64,000 bases of DNA from Stenocarpella maydis (lineage: Eukaryota > Ascomycota > Sordariomycetes > Diaporthales > Diaporthaceae), in NCBI GenBank assembly GCA_002270565.1, contig NQMI01000068.1, positions 33,725 through 97,724 on the forward strand, in the 5' to 3' direction. Below are positions 12,001 through 23,967 of the stretch, in pieces. The position numbers and the translations under genes are program-made. The stretch's first letter is position 1. Each line of letters opens with the position of its first letter. The notes beneath the pieces are model-generated. The model did no database searches. It saw only the letters and a program-made list of their open reading frames with translations, and was not told where the DNA came from.

Positions 12001-13836
12001 ACTCTATATATCTTTATAAAAACTAATTCTAAATAGTCTTTTCCTTAAGGTACTCTATATACTTATTATAGATGCATAAGGCCCATAAGATTTACTTATA
12101 TTTAGTATACTTAAGATATACCCTTGCTACATCTTCCCTTCTTTTAATTTCCCTCTTAAAATACTAGGCTATCTGCTTAAAACTCCTACTAGCTATTATA
12201 ACTTCTATTATATTAGTCCTAGGGGCTAGGAGAGGTATCTATCCTAGGTATACCTATAGCTCTTCTTATTATACTTAAGGTATATATAGATCTAGTATAA
12301 GGAATTCTATAAAGGATTAAGGGTTAAAAGGTCCTTTTATTGCCCTATTACAAGTATTCTTCCTTACTTTCTAAAGGCATTCTTAGGGAAGTAATTAGTA
12401 CCTTTCTTCTTACTATAATAAATAGGGCAGCTATTATTAAAGTAAGCTATCTAATTAAGTGAGGTATAGTTATTTCTTGCTTGCTAAGGTTTTTTTACTA
12501 AAGTGATAAGTTACTATCTAGCTTTATCTTTCTAATATTTCCTATACTAGGGGTCTTTATAATAATTAAAGTGTAAACTATTATACAACTCTTCCTTATT
12601 AGGGTTATAAAATTTTATCCTTTATTAGGGTCCCATTTAAAGTATATTTAGTATTAGTTATATACTGCTAATCTATAAATATAATACTTATTTTTAAGCT
12701 CCTATTATTACTTTAATTAAGGGAGAGATTAAGAGGCTACAATAATCTGTTATAGTTCATTTATAGTAGTATTAGCTTATCTAAGGCCTTCTAATATAAG
12801 CTTTTAGTCCCTATTCTTTCTTAGGGCCTTATATTTAATATTCTTTTTATTTATAGGCTTTTTCTGGGTAGCATTAAGTTTTATAGATCCCTTATATTAT
12901 CTCTATTAGGTGCTTAGCTTTTAATACTTCCTACTTATATTAGGTTTATACTTATAGCTTTTATACTTAAATAATTAGGAAGTATCCCCTTATTTTTCCT
13001 AATATCTTATATAAAGCTAATTATTAATTTTAATAGCTCGCTTAATATATGAAAGAAAATCATTAGGTCTATTTTATTTAGCTAAATTATTCTTTGCGTT
13101 TTCTTTAAGTCCTTAATAAAATATAAAGATCTTAGTATTATTTATATAATTAATTTAAGTATAAATCCTCCTAAATTCTATAGTATAGTTTAATATTAAG
13201 CCTTTCTAGTATAGCTTTAAGAGTTTTTATTTAGCTTATTATTTTTCATTAGAGTTCTAAAAGAAGGTCTTTAGGGCGTTTTTATAGTTTTTATACTTAC
13301 TAAATATGTCTTAAGTTTCTTCTTTATAGTTTCTAAAGTTCTTAGTATTTATATAATCTATAAGGTAGAGTTTACACTATGCTAGGGCTCTCCCTTTTAG
13401 GAAGAAGGCTGTATATATAACTCTTTTCCCCTCTAGCTATTCATCTAGTTAGTAGAAGCACTAGTAGGCCCTAACCTAGGTTAGGTAAGCTTAAAGTTAA
13501 CTAAAGGTTCTATTATAAGCAGCTAGGCTATTAAGTTTAATGCTTTCCTTATTTATAAGAGGTATATTAATAATATTTATAGTAGCCTATAGGGTAGTAA
13601 CTTTATTATAAAGTTATTCTATCTTATTATTCTACTAGGCTTATCTATTAATAAGAGTTTAAAAGTAGTTAATTTCTTTAACTAGCTATTAAAGCTATTA
13701 ATTATTTATTCCACCCTAATAATTAATAATATTTATTGCCTATAGGAGGTTACTAAGTCTAGATATTATAAAGAAATTTATATATAATATTGCTTAAAGT
13801 TTGCATTATAATATATATAAGTAAGAGTTATTAAAA
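9041..13836 (-). mobile_element. Ty3/gypsy retrotransposon internal region, RIP-degraded, 3' truncated
   Basis: The minus strand carries the same internal sequence as the plus strand at 58410-62260. Stretches near 9660-9790 (RNase H part), 10300-10900 (reverse transcriptase) and 12350-12450 (gag side) match their counterparts by eye. The order, reading leftwards from the LTR-2 at 13837-14301, is gag, protease, RT, RNase H, integrase. It breaks off at about 9040 within the integrase, so the 3' end and 3' LTR are missing. Every frame is full of TAA and TAG. LTR-2 directly precedes the internal start, which ties LTR-2 to this gypsy family. Confidence 0.75.
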
Positions 13837-14301
13837 TATAATAATCAAAGGCTTCTAAGTTTTTTTAAGCCTAAGGAATTAAGAGTTTATATTTAGGATA
13901 TATTATAAGGTAGTAATTAAGTAATATTCATTCTAACTAATAATGATTATTAGCGATAAGGCTATCTAGTAAGTAAACTAAATATTTAGATTAATAACTA
14001 AAGAGTTTATTTTATAAAAGCTATCTATTATAGTGATAACTATATTCTTATATGTTCTAACTCTTTAGTGTTCTTAATAATGGATTATTAGGATTAGTGA
14101 TGGCTTTATCGGTTTACCCCTATAATCAATAGGACCGCTGGCGGTCCTATTAGTCCACCCTTGTTTAGTGGGTCCTTAACCCTAACCCTGGTAGGGTAGC
14201 TTACTGCTGACTCAGGCGGGGCAACCTTTTGGGAGTGGTTCGGTGGCCTGCGGGGTTGTCTTCTGCGGTAGTCATCAGCCAATGGGTGCAGGTTCATAAC
14301 A
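13837..14301 (-). repeat. LTR-2 copy (iii), 5' LTR of the gypsy element
   Basis: 465 bp. On the minus strand it starts TGTTATGAACC at 14301 and ends at a mutated CATTACA at 13837. The first 200 bases keep high GC (14090-14300) while the rest is AT-rich. The first bases after the LTR (TTTAATAACTCTTA) are the same as those following the LTR-2 at 50411-50871, so this is the LTR-internal junction. Confidence 0.75.
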
Positions 14302-16330
14302 CCTGTAATAATTATAAAGCTAGTTTCATTAAAGTTATAGAGATTATTTTTTAAAAGTTTATATAGAGTTATGATATTATAGAGTAATTAGAATTAATTT
14401 AGAATAACTCTTAGATTTTTATATTTAGCCTTTTAATAGTTATATAGCTAATTAAGTATTGTATTTAATACTTATTAACCAGCTTATTATTATATAATAT
14501 TAATAAAAATTCAGTTATTTATTTTATATTTTTAAGTCATATTAGAAAGTTTTAGAGATTTTAATTAAGAATATATTTAATAAGTATTTATGTTTTTTGG
14601 ATTAAGTTTATATTTTTTTAATATATAATTCTTTATAGCTATATTATTATATTATTTTATATAATAGTATAATTTAAGGTATATTAAAGATCTTATTTAT
14701 TATAGCTATATTTATAGGTGGTATATTATTTCTTTTAAATTTATACATAACTAAAATAGTTAGTAGTTATTTATTCTTCTTAAATATAGAACATGTATTA
14801 TTATTATAAAATTCTGATATATTAAACACTTAAATAAATGAAGAAATATAAAAATAATATAAAACTTAAAGATATAACTAGTACTAAGAAGTGCTATTTT
14901 ATATAAACCTTAATATTCTTTAGCCCTATTATATTTATTCTAACCCCTTTAAATTTATAACATTAATTAAGAATAAGTAATTAAGTATAGTTAATAGTAA
15001 TTAATGCTAGTTTTTATTATATTTCTAGCCTTAAGTATATACTAGGGTAGCCTAAAGTTAATAGGTTTGCAAAAAGAATAGCTACTTCCTAGTCCTAGCT
15101 ACTTCCTAGTCCTAGCTACTTTCTAGTACCCTATATTAAGTTATATATGAAAATTAAAATCATAAAATCCAAATTTAATTTCTTTTAAATAATTACATAA
15201 GAATAAATCTAAAATCCTGAAAACTAAATATATAAATAATTTATATATTTATAAATGAACCTTAAATATTTTATTCATTTTAAATTTAATTTAAGGATTA
15301 TAGTAAAGTATATATAAATGTTTTTAATATAAAATAATAAAGTAACTACTCTTTAGTTTTAGGTTAATACTTCATACTACATTTTGTATATTATTATATT
15401 TTATATATTAATCTTTAGTTTTTCTACATTTAAATATTTATATAAATAATACTATCTTTTATAATAGCCTTATATACTTTTAATAATAATTATTCAATTA
15501 ATATAAAATATTAAGAAATAGCTAGGACTAGGAAGTAGCTACCTTAAGTTTTTATATAAAAACATTTATACTAACTTCATTAAAACCCTTAAATTAAGCC
15601 TAAAATAAATATAAAATCTAGAGTACCTTAAGTTATATATACTTTAGTTCTATTTTTCTTAAAGGAATTTTAGAAACTTATTATATAAACTATATTAAAA
15701 AGTGAAATTAAAAGGACCTTCAATTAAAACTCTTAAATAATTAAGCTAAAAACGTTTTAAAATTTATGAAAAAAAACTATAGCTTATTTATTTANNNNAT
15801 ATAAACCTTAATATTTTTTAGTACTATTATATATATTATAACCCTTTTGAATTTAGAAAACTAATTAAAAATCAGTAATTAAGTATAATTAGTACTAACT
15901 AGTGCTAGTTTTTATTAGATTTCTAGGCCTAGGCGGGTGCTAGGGTAGCCTAAAGTTAATAAATTTACTGAAAACTGGCTACTTCCTAGTCCTGGCTACT
16001 TCCTGGTACCCTATGTCAGTTAAATTGAGTTTAATAAAAAAAAAGAATAAGATAAAAACTCTATAGCTTAAGATTTAGGTTCTTACCTTTAGATCTTAAG
16101 CTAATAGCTAGAAATTCAAACCCTCTTAAATGACTAGGGTTATACCCTATAATAATATATAACTTTAATTTTTAAGATTAATTTAATAATAGTTTTAAAA
16201 AATATAAGTAGTTTATATAATTAATTTAAATCAATAGAGAGTTTTAATATAAAATAATTCTGAAATTAGTATTAATTATAAATTAAGTTAATAATTATTA
16301 TTTAAGTTATATGTTATAATGTTAAATATT
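14302..16330. repeat. AT-rich DNA with a diverged direct repeat pair and an assembly gap
   Basis: About 14900-15135 and 15799-16013 are direct repeats, each ending in two or three copies of a GC-richer motif 'gctacttcctagtcct' followed by 'ggtaccctat'. A lone copy of the motif, inverted, lies at about 15520-15540. Four Ns at 15795-15798 sit exactly where the second repeat begins, so copy number may be unresolved. No ORF or known element is visible. The composition changes abruptly near 16338, where the gene island begins. Confidence 0.6.
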
Positions 16331-16631
16331 TTATTAAACCTTGGCTGATAGGACTGGCGAAGCGGCCAGGCTGACTAAGCTTCTGGTGCAAAGGTAGCCT
16401 CCCGTGCTGCGTCCCCGCACGCATACCACCCGTCCCACCCATCCCGCGCATCCCACCCCCACGCCAATGTTAAACAATGAGGGATGGGGTGCATGAACAG
16501 ATCCAGGACGCCCCCTTGGGACTGACTGTTCGTGTGTCTTATGGGTGTGCGTGTGGGGGAGGTGGGATGGGGGAGGGGGCCTTAACAACAGAGCCGCATC
16601 AATCGTGCCGACGACCTTGACTGCATCTGCA

Positions 16632-17355
16632 TCAGCCTGTCCACTCGACCAACTCCCAGCTTGACGCGCCATCTCGAATCATGAGCCGGTGCTGGTCGAT
16701 CTTCCACTCGGCATACATGCTTCGCACCGCCTTGATGGCCTCCTTGTGCGCCGGCCCCGTGCCTCCCTTGCGCGCGTCCTCTCGGCTACGCCAGATGCAT
16801 GTTGCCAGGTTGCGGAGATTCCGGTCCGGTGTCCCAAACCAGTACCTGACAGCATCACGACCCTTGTTAAACTGGATGCACAGGACATGAGATGGGGGTG
16901 CAAGAGGACCGAGGGGGAACATACTTGAGGAAGCCGCCGCTGGCTGTGGCCTCGGCGTGTGCCGCCTTGTCGAGGTTGCCGAGGTGGCTGTAGTCGATGC
17001 CAGCGTGGTATCGCGAGCGGAAGGCGACAATGTACCACGAAGTCTCGCTCCAGCTGTGGTTTCGTGCTGCCGCCAGCTCGCGCACCCGCCCCACCACCGT
17101 GTCCCAGTTGAAAGTGTCGGCGTAGGCCGCCGTCGCGTAGTCGTCCCGCAGGCACTCGAGGCCCACCAGCGCTTCTGCCAGCATCTGGTTCTCGACATCC
17201 AGCGTCTCCAGGTCCAGCAGATGGTCTGCCTCGGTGTACGGCGACGCCACCACGTAGCGTCCGGTCCTCCCTGCCTGGGCGTCGACCGCCTTCTCGTCCA
17301 GCACCGCCGTCTCTGGGAGGGCCTTGGTGCCTGGAGGTACGTCGTTGATGGTCAT
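16632..17355 (-). CDS. UPF0643 family protein
   Basis: Two exons, 17355-16925 and 16845-16632, joined by a 79-nt intron (GTATGT donor, CAG acceptor), give 214 residues. The splice restores the family's 'GFLKYWFG' block, which is broken in the unspliced frame, and I chose the start at 17355 because the sequence upstream in frame looks like leader. Other landmarks are 'LETLDVENQMLAEAL' in the first half and 'RNLATCIW' just after the junction, both typical of the fungal UPF0643 family (named after an S. pombe protein). The molecular function is unknown. Its 3' end lies about 300 bp from the AT-rich boundary, yet the frame is intact. The downstream 16331-16631 holds no gene. Confidence 0.9.
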
Positions 17356-18971
17356 GTCCACGGCCTGCCTCGCGTGTCTCTTGTGATGTTGTATGTGCGT
17401 CGACAGCACGGCTTCGGCCACAGGTGTTGGTTGGCCGAGGTCGAGTGAGCGTCCGGGCGAAGGCCGAATGGGCGGCTGGGCGGCTCGTCTTATAACTACC
17501 CCCCCCACCTCATGTATACTGCACAGAGTCCTGTCTACGAATATACCTAGGTGTGTGCGTGCGTGTGCGTGCGTGTGTGTAGACCGTACATGGGTTCAAG
17601 TTACAGGGCGGCCACATCCAGTCACTGGTCTTCAGGGAAATGAATGCCGCAGCAGCAGCAGAGGCCACATACAAAACTTGGGTGACTTGGCACAAGGTTT
17701 ATGAAATCTGTCGCAATTATGGCGAGCGACGGTCCTGGGCCATCCGGGTACTTCCCACATCCCAAACGAGCCAGATCCGACTTGTAAGTGGCCCGGGAAC
17801 TGCAACGGGCGCCGGCTGCGACAAGCCAGCAAGACACGAGCGTTCCGATATCCGACATAGCCTGCCCCATACTTATCGTACGCCCATGTGTGTGTCGAGT
17901 CTACCAGTTGCCATATATCCGGTCTAGAACCCACTCTCTCCGTTCTACAGTAACCACCCCTGCCTCGCCTCACCTCACCTCTTGACCTCTCTTCTGCTGT
18001 CCCTAGCGGTAGTGTCGAGCCCGCTGGGACGCTGCTGTCGCCGCCAGTGGTGTTTCGCGGGTGCGCCAGCTTACAGAGCCCTCTTTGGCAGGCCTGTAAC
18101 AAATCGCACCATCGCCCCGCGGGTTGATGCCACCTCCCACAACCGGAGGAGACAAAGCCAGCCAAACACACAAGGCCGCAGGGCGCCGGGGAATACCCAA
18201 TATGCGCACCTCTTTTGGATCGCCCAGGTCCAGCGCGCCTCGAGCCACGAGACACACTCGCCGCCTGGCGCTGGCTGTGCCGTGGCCTGCCCAAGATATC
18301 ATCCCTGGGCATGTGGGCATGACACTTCAGAGTCCCCAGGCGCGGCGAGCATGCATTTATGCATGACCTATCGGCTCGAGTCATTTCCCACATGCACACT
18401 ATTTCTGAGGCCGGCTGGGCGAGCGGGACGTGGCAATGCAGAGCTTGCGACCTTGGTATGCTCTGTCTATCTGATAAAGTGCTCCTGCTGGGATTGGGGG
18501 GATTGCGCCCTCGCATCGTGCGCGTGCTGTGCAGCCGGTCTGCTGCATGCTGCAACGCCTATCGCTCATCTGTGACTGGTCCTCTGATACAATATCTGAG
18601 CCGCGCACAATTGGTCTGAGAGGTGGCCATGGACACTTTGTACATTCATTTCTCAAACTTATCTCGGTGAGTCGAACCCGCGGGTTCTCAGTCGGTACAT
18701 GGAGGATGGCCCTCGGGGGTGGGTGCGACTTGACGAGCTCTTCGAGAAGACACCGCAGGGAACACCACATGTGCACATTGTCTCAGTCTCCATACATGTA
18801 TGGTGTCTTGTTTGCCGCATACCGCCATAGGTAATGCCGTGCAGCGCCGTAAACCCGACTCTTCCTCCTCTTCCCGGTGGCTGGATATTCTCACTGCCAC
18901 ATCATGTCGTCCTTACCTCGCGGTTGCTAGACCGTATCGCCATCTGTCGGTAGACGACTGCTCAAACCCTC
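17356..18971. other. Intergenic, no supported gene
   Basis: Long overlapping open frames exist on both strands, the longest at 17632-18555 on the minus strand. They are rich in Arg, Ser and Cys, lack any family resemblance and have no codon bias unlike the alternative frames, so I treat them as chance ORFs of GC-rich DNA. A short GT-rich run lies at 17552-17580. The stretch must contain the promoter of the UPF0643 gene and the 3' end of the carrier gene. Confidence 0.5.
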
Positions 18972-20169
18972 TTACAGAGATTCCTGGCCCCCATTATCTG
19001 TCTCGCTGGTGCCCTTTAACCACACCTTGGCGACCTCGTATGTCCCCAAGTATAATCCGCTGCCTAACGCAGTCCAGGCCGCCCGGAGCAACCCACCCCT
19101 GAACAATCCCAAGACCCCTCTTTCTTGGTAGATCAGCCTCGCCACCTGCATCCCGTTCAGCCGTTGCCTTCTCACTGCGCTTTCCATCTGCTTCTGGGCC
19201 GCCCTGCCCGCATCCTTCGCGCCTTGATCCCGCAGCCGTTGCCCTTGCTCTGTGAGGTGAGCCCGCTGTTCCCTCTCTTCCCCAGCAGAGAGCATCATCC
19301 GGGTCTTGACGGTGTCTGCTGGCGAGGTCACCACCGCAGCCACGGCACCAGACAGCGCCGCGCTGACCCCATTGACATAGCCCGTCTCGAGCAGCCCGCG
19401 CACTACGGCGCCTTGCTCCGCCTTCCTCTCGCCGCCGGCTACCCCGCCCGAGCCGTCCTTGACGGTCTGCGTCGCGTTCGCCCGCCTGTCGCGCGACTCC
19501 CATATGCGCCGCCTGAGGCACTCGAAGATTGGGAACTGAAGCGCCGTGAACGGCAGGTTCCTGGCTACCAGGGCGGTATAGCCAGTTAGAAGGCGGCGGG
19601 CAGGGCCACCGGCGTCCCCCGGCTGAACCAGTTTCCGAAGGGCCTGGACGGAGGTGGTGTTCCTCCAGCCGGCGGCAGTGCTGGAGCTCCCACTTGAGCG
19701 CATCACCTGGGCGTTCTGCTTGATGACCTCGGCGGGCGTCAGCACGAGACACGAGGCCAGCTCTGCAGTGCCCGAGGCCAACGAGTGGACTAGTGGCGTG
19801 GGGAGGGCGGCGGCGCCTGGCAAGCTTGTGGGAAGTCCCGCGTAGAAGGGTTTGGCTGCCTCATAGGTTGTGAAGAATATGCCGGCGGCAGGAAGGGTGG
19901 CGATGACGACGCTGCCGACGCCATGATAAAGCCCGCGGAAGACATTGGGCGGGGTCTGGCTGGCAGAGGCGGAGCGTGAGAAGGTCTTGAGGTAGTCCTG
20001 GCTCTGCAGGCGAGTCTTGATTGTGTCCAGGGGGTAGACGACAAGGTCGATGGAGAAGGCGGCGGCAGCGCCTGCCTGCGGACAAGAAGGGGCAAGGTTA
20101 GCCGAGCCAGGACCAAGGCACGCTGTCGTGGGCACTCACAAGCAGGATTTCTGTGTTTGTATTGCTCAT
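18972..20169 (-). CDS. Mitochondrial carrier, S-adenosylmethionine-carrier-like
   Basis: Two exons: a 30-nt first exon (20169-20140, residues MSNTNTEILL) and 20075-18972, separated by a 64-nt intron with a GTGAGT donor; 377 residues. Three tandem mitochondrial-carrier repeats are seen, with signatures 'YPLDTIKTRLQS', 'TPAEVIKQ' and 'SPADTVKTRMM'. The 'PAEVIKQ' form in repeat two and the very short N terminus running straight into 'AGAAAAFSIDL' are typical of SAM carriers (yeast Pet8/Sam5, human SLC25A26), which bring SAM into the matrix in exchange for SAH. The family is usually about 270-330 residues; the excess lies in low-complexity linkers (Gly/Ser/Thr near residues 115-150 and a charged Glu/Arg/Gln stretch near 260-310). 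Carrier identity is firm, substrate inferred. It is divergent from eIF3h, with 870 bp between the starts. Confidence 0.88.
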
Positions 20170-21039
20170 CGCATCATCTCACTTCAGAAAGACCCCGACG
20201 GCGGGAAAGGAGTCCCCCCGGGGGGAGGAGAGGAGGGGGAGGAGGAGACCAAGATTGGTGAGGTTATAATCTAGTGTACATGGTGTCCCAGGCTTGCTGG
20301 ACCGGTCGAAATGGATGCCATAGATATCTGGCGGGAGGGATCGGTGGTTTGCAGTGCTATTGGTGATGACGACATCAGTTTATTAGCAGTGACGACACAA
20401 CGGCCTGAACTTGAAGGGGGTTTGCTCTCATTCAACGCCTGGACGGCCCGTTGGGGTGGAAGTTGGATGTGCATTTGAGTATGTATGTATATGTATCTGC
20501 ACGGAAACGAAGAAAAAGCACACGGTTAAGGTAGGGTTTAGATACTGCCAAAAGGAATGAGTTATTCCAATCTTTATTTGGTCGGACGCGGCTAATTACT
20601 AGGCACTTGAAAGTATGTAGATACCCAGGTCTGACTGTACTCCCTCGGGCTTGTGTGACCGTGCATCTTATCGATAAGACAGGCCCACATCAAAAAGTAC
20701 TCTGTACTTCGTGTGTGCTATGTAGACTACCAGTTGAAGGCGGGGCTGCCAACATTCAAGGGGCCTGGGGGCTCTGGACGCCAGCTCGAGACCAATCAGT
20801 GGCTGGATCTGCCCCACCGCCTTCCACGCCCGGATCCCACGAAAACTGTGCCTTGTTACCCCCAAAATCTTCCAACTCCGTGACAGACAGCGAGCACCCA
20901 GCACCCCAGCACCCAACGCCCGGCACTCATCCTCCAGCTTCCACCGCCCTTCCCCGCCAGACCTCACCTGGAACCCCCCATCCGAAAACAGGCGGCCACA
21001 GACAGGACATATCAAGACTCCCATCAATCATCCGCAGAC
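20170..21039. promoter_or_regulatory. Shared divergent promoter region of the SAM carrier and eIF3h
   Basis: The 870 bp lie between two head-to-head genes. A G-rich/poly-purine run is seen at 20216-20250 and a C-rich run with several 'CACCC' and 'CCAGCACC' elements at 20880-20990, just before the eIF3h start. No clear TATA box is seen. No third gene is supported here. Confidence 0.45.
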
Positions 21040-22489
21040 ATGGCTGAATCGAGACGCGATGACGCGATCAAGTCGGTCCAGGTCGAGGCCCTGGTGAGTC
21101 TCGCCTTGCTCTCTCTACGCCTTCCTACTCCCTCTAGCCCACTTGTTCCCACGACGACGGCTGCGACGGGGAGATGCACACCATGCGTCGGACTCGCTGC
21201 CCCACCTCTTTCCCACGCACCTGTGTCCTTGTCTTCTCTACCTGCCTTGCCCGGTCTGCGCCGTATGCGCCGTATGCGCCGTCGTGGTATAATGTGATGC
21301 CCGTGGCGGCAACAAGAGGCATGCCTGCTGACAGCCCTCCGTTCCCTCGCCGCAGGTCGTCATGAAAATCACAAAGCACTGCTCCTCGTCCTTCCCCACC
21401 ACCGCGACCGGCTCCCTCGTCGGCCTAGACAACAACGCCACCCTTGAGGTCACAAACACGTTCCCGTTCCCAACCATCGATGTCGCCGGCGCCGACTCCC
21501 ACCAGAACGATGCCTCCAGCCTGGCCGCCGCCGCGCCTCGCGCAAAGGCCAACAGCATCTACCAGAACGACATGATCAGGCACCTCAAGGAGGTCAACGT
21601 CGACGCCAACAATGTCGGGTGGTACACCAGCGCCACCATGGGCAACTTTGTGAACCTGGGCTTCATCGAGAACATGTACCACTACCAGCGCGAGAACAAC
21701 AGCGTCGTCGCCCTCGTTCACGACGTCAGCCGGAGCTCCCAGGGTGCCCTCAGCCTCCGCGCCTTCAAGCTGACCAGCGCCTTCATGGCCGCCTACAAGG
21801 AGAACAGGTTCACTACGGAAAAGTAGGTCCTACCAACCCGACCCACCCCGCAAGGCGTGGCCTCGACGCACCCCCTCGGGCGTCTGGCCCGCACAGGCTC
21901 ATTCCCTTACTGACGGCAACGCTCTAGCCTCCAAAAGACGAAGTTCACCTACAAGGACATATTCGTCGAGCTCCCCGTGCACGTCCACAACTCGCACCTC
22001 CTTACCTCGTTCCTGCACCAGCTGCCAGCGCCGCCGGCGAACCCCGAGGTGGAGCTGCCGCAGTCGCTATCCGACATTGAGCGGGCGCCGCTCCAGCTCC
22101 CGGCATACCCATCCCTGGACATGCTCGACCTCTCGATCGACCCGTTCCTCGAGAAGACGTGTGACCTGCTCCTGGACAGCATCGAGTCGCACAACACGGA
22201 CCTCAACAACCACCAGTACTACCAGAGACAACTGGCGCGGGAGCAGGCCAAAATCACGGCGTGGCAGACGAAGCGCAAGGCAGAGAACGCGTCGCGGGCG
22301 GCAGCCAAGCAGGCACCGCTGCCAGAGGACGAGTGGCAGAGGCTGTTCAAGCTGCCGCAGGAGCCCAGCCGGCTCGAGGGCATGCTGAATGCGAAGCAGG
22401 TGGAGCAGTACAGCAGGCAGGTGGATGGATTCACCGCGAACATCAGCGCCAAGATGTTTGCGGTACGTGGAAACCTGGTGCCAGAGTAA
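21040..22489 (+). CDS. eif3h: Translation initiation factor eIF3 subunit h
   Basis: Three exons, 21040-21093, 21356-21822 and 21928-22489, with introns of 262 and 105 nt (GTGAGT and GTAGGT donors); 360 residues. The N-terminal half (about residues 13-160) is an MPN domain beginning '[14 protein letters not shown]', with '[11 protein letters not shown]' in the place where active JAMM proteases have their metal site. The catalytic His-x-His is absent, as expected for the MPN-minus eIF3h. The C-terminal half is helical and charged, around '[12 protein letters not shown]', and ends 'AVRGNLVPE'. The protein is a structural subunit of the cytoplasmic eIF3 complex in 40S recruitment. A GTACGT at 22463 could be a donor, but reading through gives the expected C terminus. 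Confidence 0.92.
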
Positions 22490-23480
22490 TCTAGGCAGGG
22501 AGGCAGGAAGGACCCGGAGGGGCTCTCTGGGGCGCCGCCGGGCGGCCTTTTACTACACGGCCGACTATTTTTGGGGCGGCCCATGGATGGCGAGGAACAG
22601 CCCCGGAGGCCGCTGAAGACCTTGGGTATAGAACATACGGGCTTCTGCATGGGATCTGGCGTTTGGGAACTCAATGATGCGTGCTTGTATCGTCCGTGAG
22701 AGGTAGGGTTGAAGCCCGTCGGGGCGGAGGAGGGTCACAGGCAGGGCCAGAGCCAAAACTAGGGTGAGAAACGGGAAGCGAAGGCGGAGGCGAAGGCGGA
22801 AACACCACAAGACCAAACTTGTGGACCAGGGACCACGTGTCGGACTAGACCATCAAAACAGGGCAGGGCAAAGCAAAGGAATACCTGAGAACAACGGCCA
22901 GTGTCTGACCGGTGAAGAGGCTTGTTTTTAATCGCTATACAAGGCAAAGAAAGGAAAGAGGGAAAGGGTATACTATGTAGATGTCAGAGCGCACAGGGCG
23001 TGAGGTTCCGATTGAAGGGCAGTGTGTGATAGCAGCGTTCGGGGGATCAAGGCATCGGGGCTGACGGGTCAAGAGCAAAGATAGTGTCGCTGCTCGCTGA
23101 CCGACCTGGGTGGCGTGGGGGGAGCCCTGACTGACCCCTCGGGCGCTGACCTGACATATGGAGCTTATACCAGCTAGTGTAAACCCCCGGCATGGTCAAG
23201 CTCGGAAGCTGTTGTTGAGAGAGTCAGTCCGTCCGTCAGGGTCCCGGCCAAACTTTCCCCTCGCCATCAACAAAACCCCCCATCCTTCTTTCCTCCCCTC
23301 TGCCCTCCCTCTCGACACAACTTTCAACTTTCCTTTCCCTCTTCATCTTGATTCCCTCCCTCTGGACATCGCCGCTCTAGGGTCCTCATCTTCCCCCATC
23401 CACTGAAACTTGCTTGCCTGTCTGCTAGAAGCAGCAGCATCACTATCACCACCACTACCACCGTCAGCCCTTCTTTTCTT
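22490..23480. other. Intergenic region and upstream promoter of the SAH hydrolase gene
   Basis: No gene is supported. From about 23270 onward the plus strand is strongly pyrimidine-rich (runs of CCCTC and CTTTC), as is common upstream of highly expressed filamentous-fungal genes. The likely transcription start of the next gene is therefore near 23270-23450. Confidence 0.5.
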
Positions 23481-23929
23481 GTAAGTAGGACCCTAGCTCT
23501 TCTGCGGGCACACAACCCACATACACAAGACCGCCGCGGGCTTGGGCTTCAATACGAGTCCCGGCTCTCGGGTTTTGGCGGCCCAGCTGGAATCGCCGAC
23601 ACAGCTGCACGGGGCTCAGAGTTTTCCCCGACAAAAATGTCTTTTCCAGAGATGGCCATGTCGCATCTCCCTTGCCTTGCCTTGCCTTGCCTTGCCTTGC
23701 CTTGCCTTGCCTACCCCTCCCTTCCTTCTAGTCCTTGTCCCCTACCCCACCATCCCAATTGTGCTTCCCCCCATTCACCCTCCAGACTTTCTCCCCTCTC
23801 CCTCTTTTCTTTCTGTCTCCCTCCCTCTCTCTCTCTTGTGCTTCTTCACCTCAAAAACTACTTCACGTCTGCCACCAAAGCACCCCTCGACCTTTTACAC
23901 ACAGCTTAACGGCTAATTGAATCTCACAG
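23481..23929 (+). other. Probable 5'UTR intron of the SAH hydrolase gene
   Basis: A consensus donor GTAAGT at 23481 and an acceptor CACAG ending at 23929, preceded by a branch-like 'GGCTAAT', would remove 449 nt from the leader. The candidate intron contains a perfect (CCTTG)n run at about 23672-23711 and long CT-rich stretches. Leader introns are frequent in strongly expressed fungal genes. This is inference from splice signals only. Confidence 0.55.
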
Positions 23930-23967
23930 CCGCCGTTGACCTCCACTCCTCCCTCCCAGCCGCCACC

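Noticed and set aside
17632..18555. Long minus-strand open frame of about 307 codons, and overlapping frames on both strands
   Set aside because: No family resemblance, Arg/Ser/Cys-rich composition, no plausible splice structure and equal openness of competing frames; typical of GC-rich non-coding DNA.
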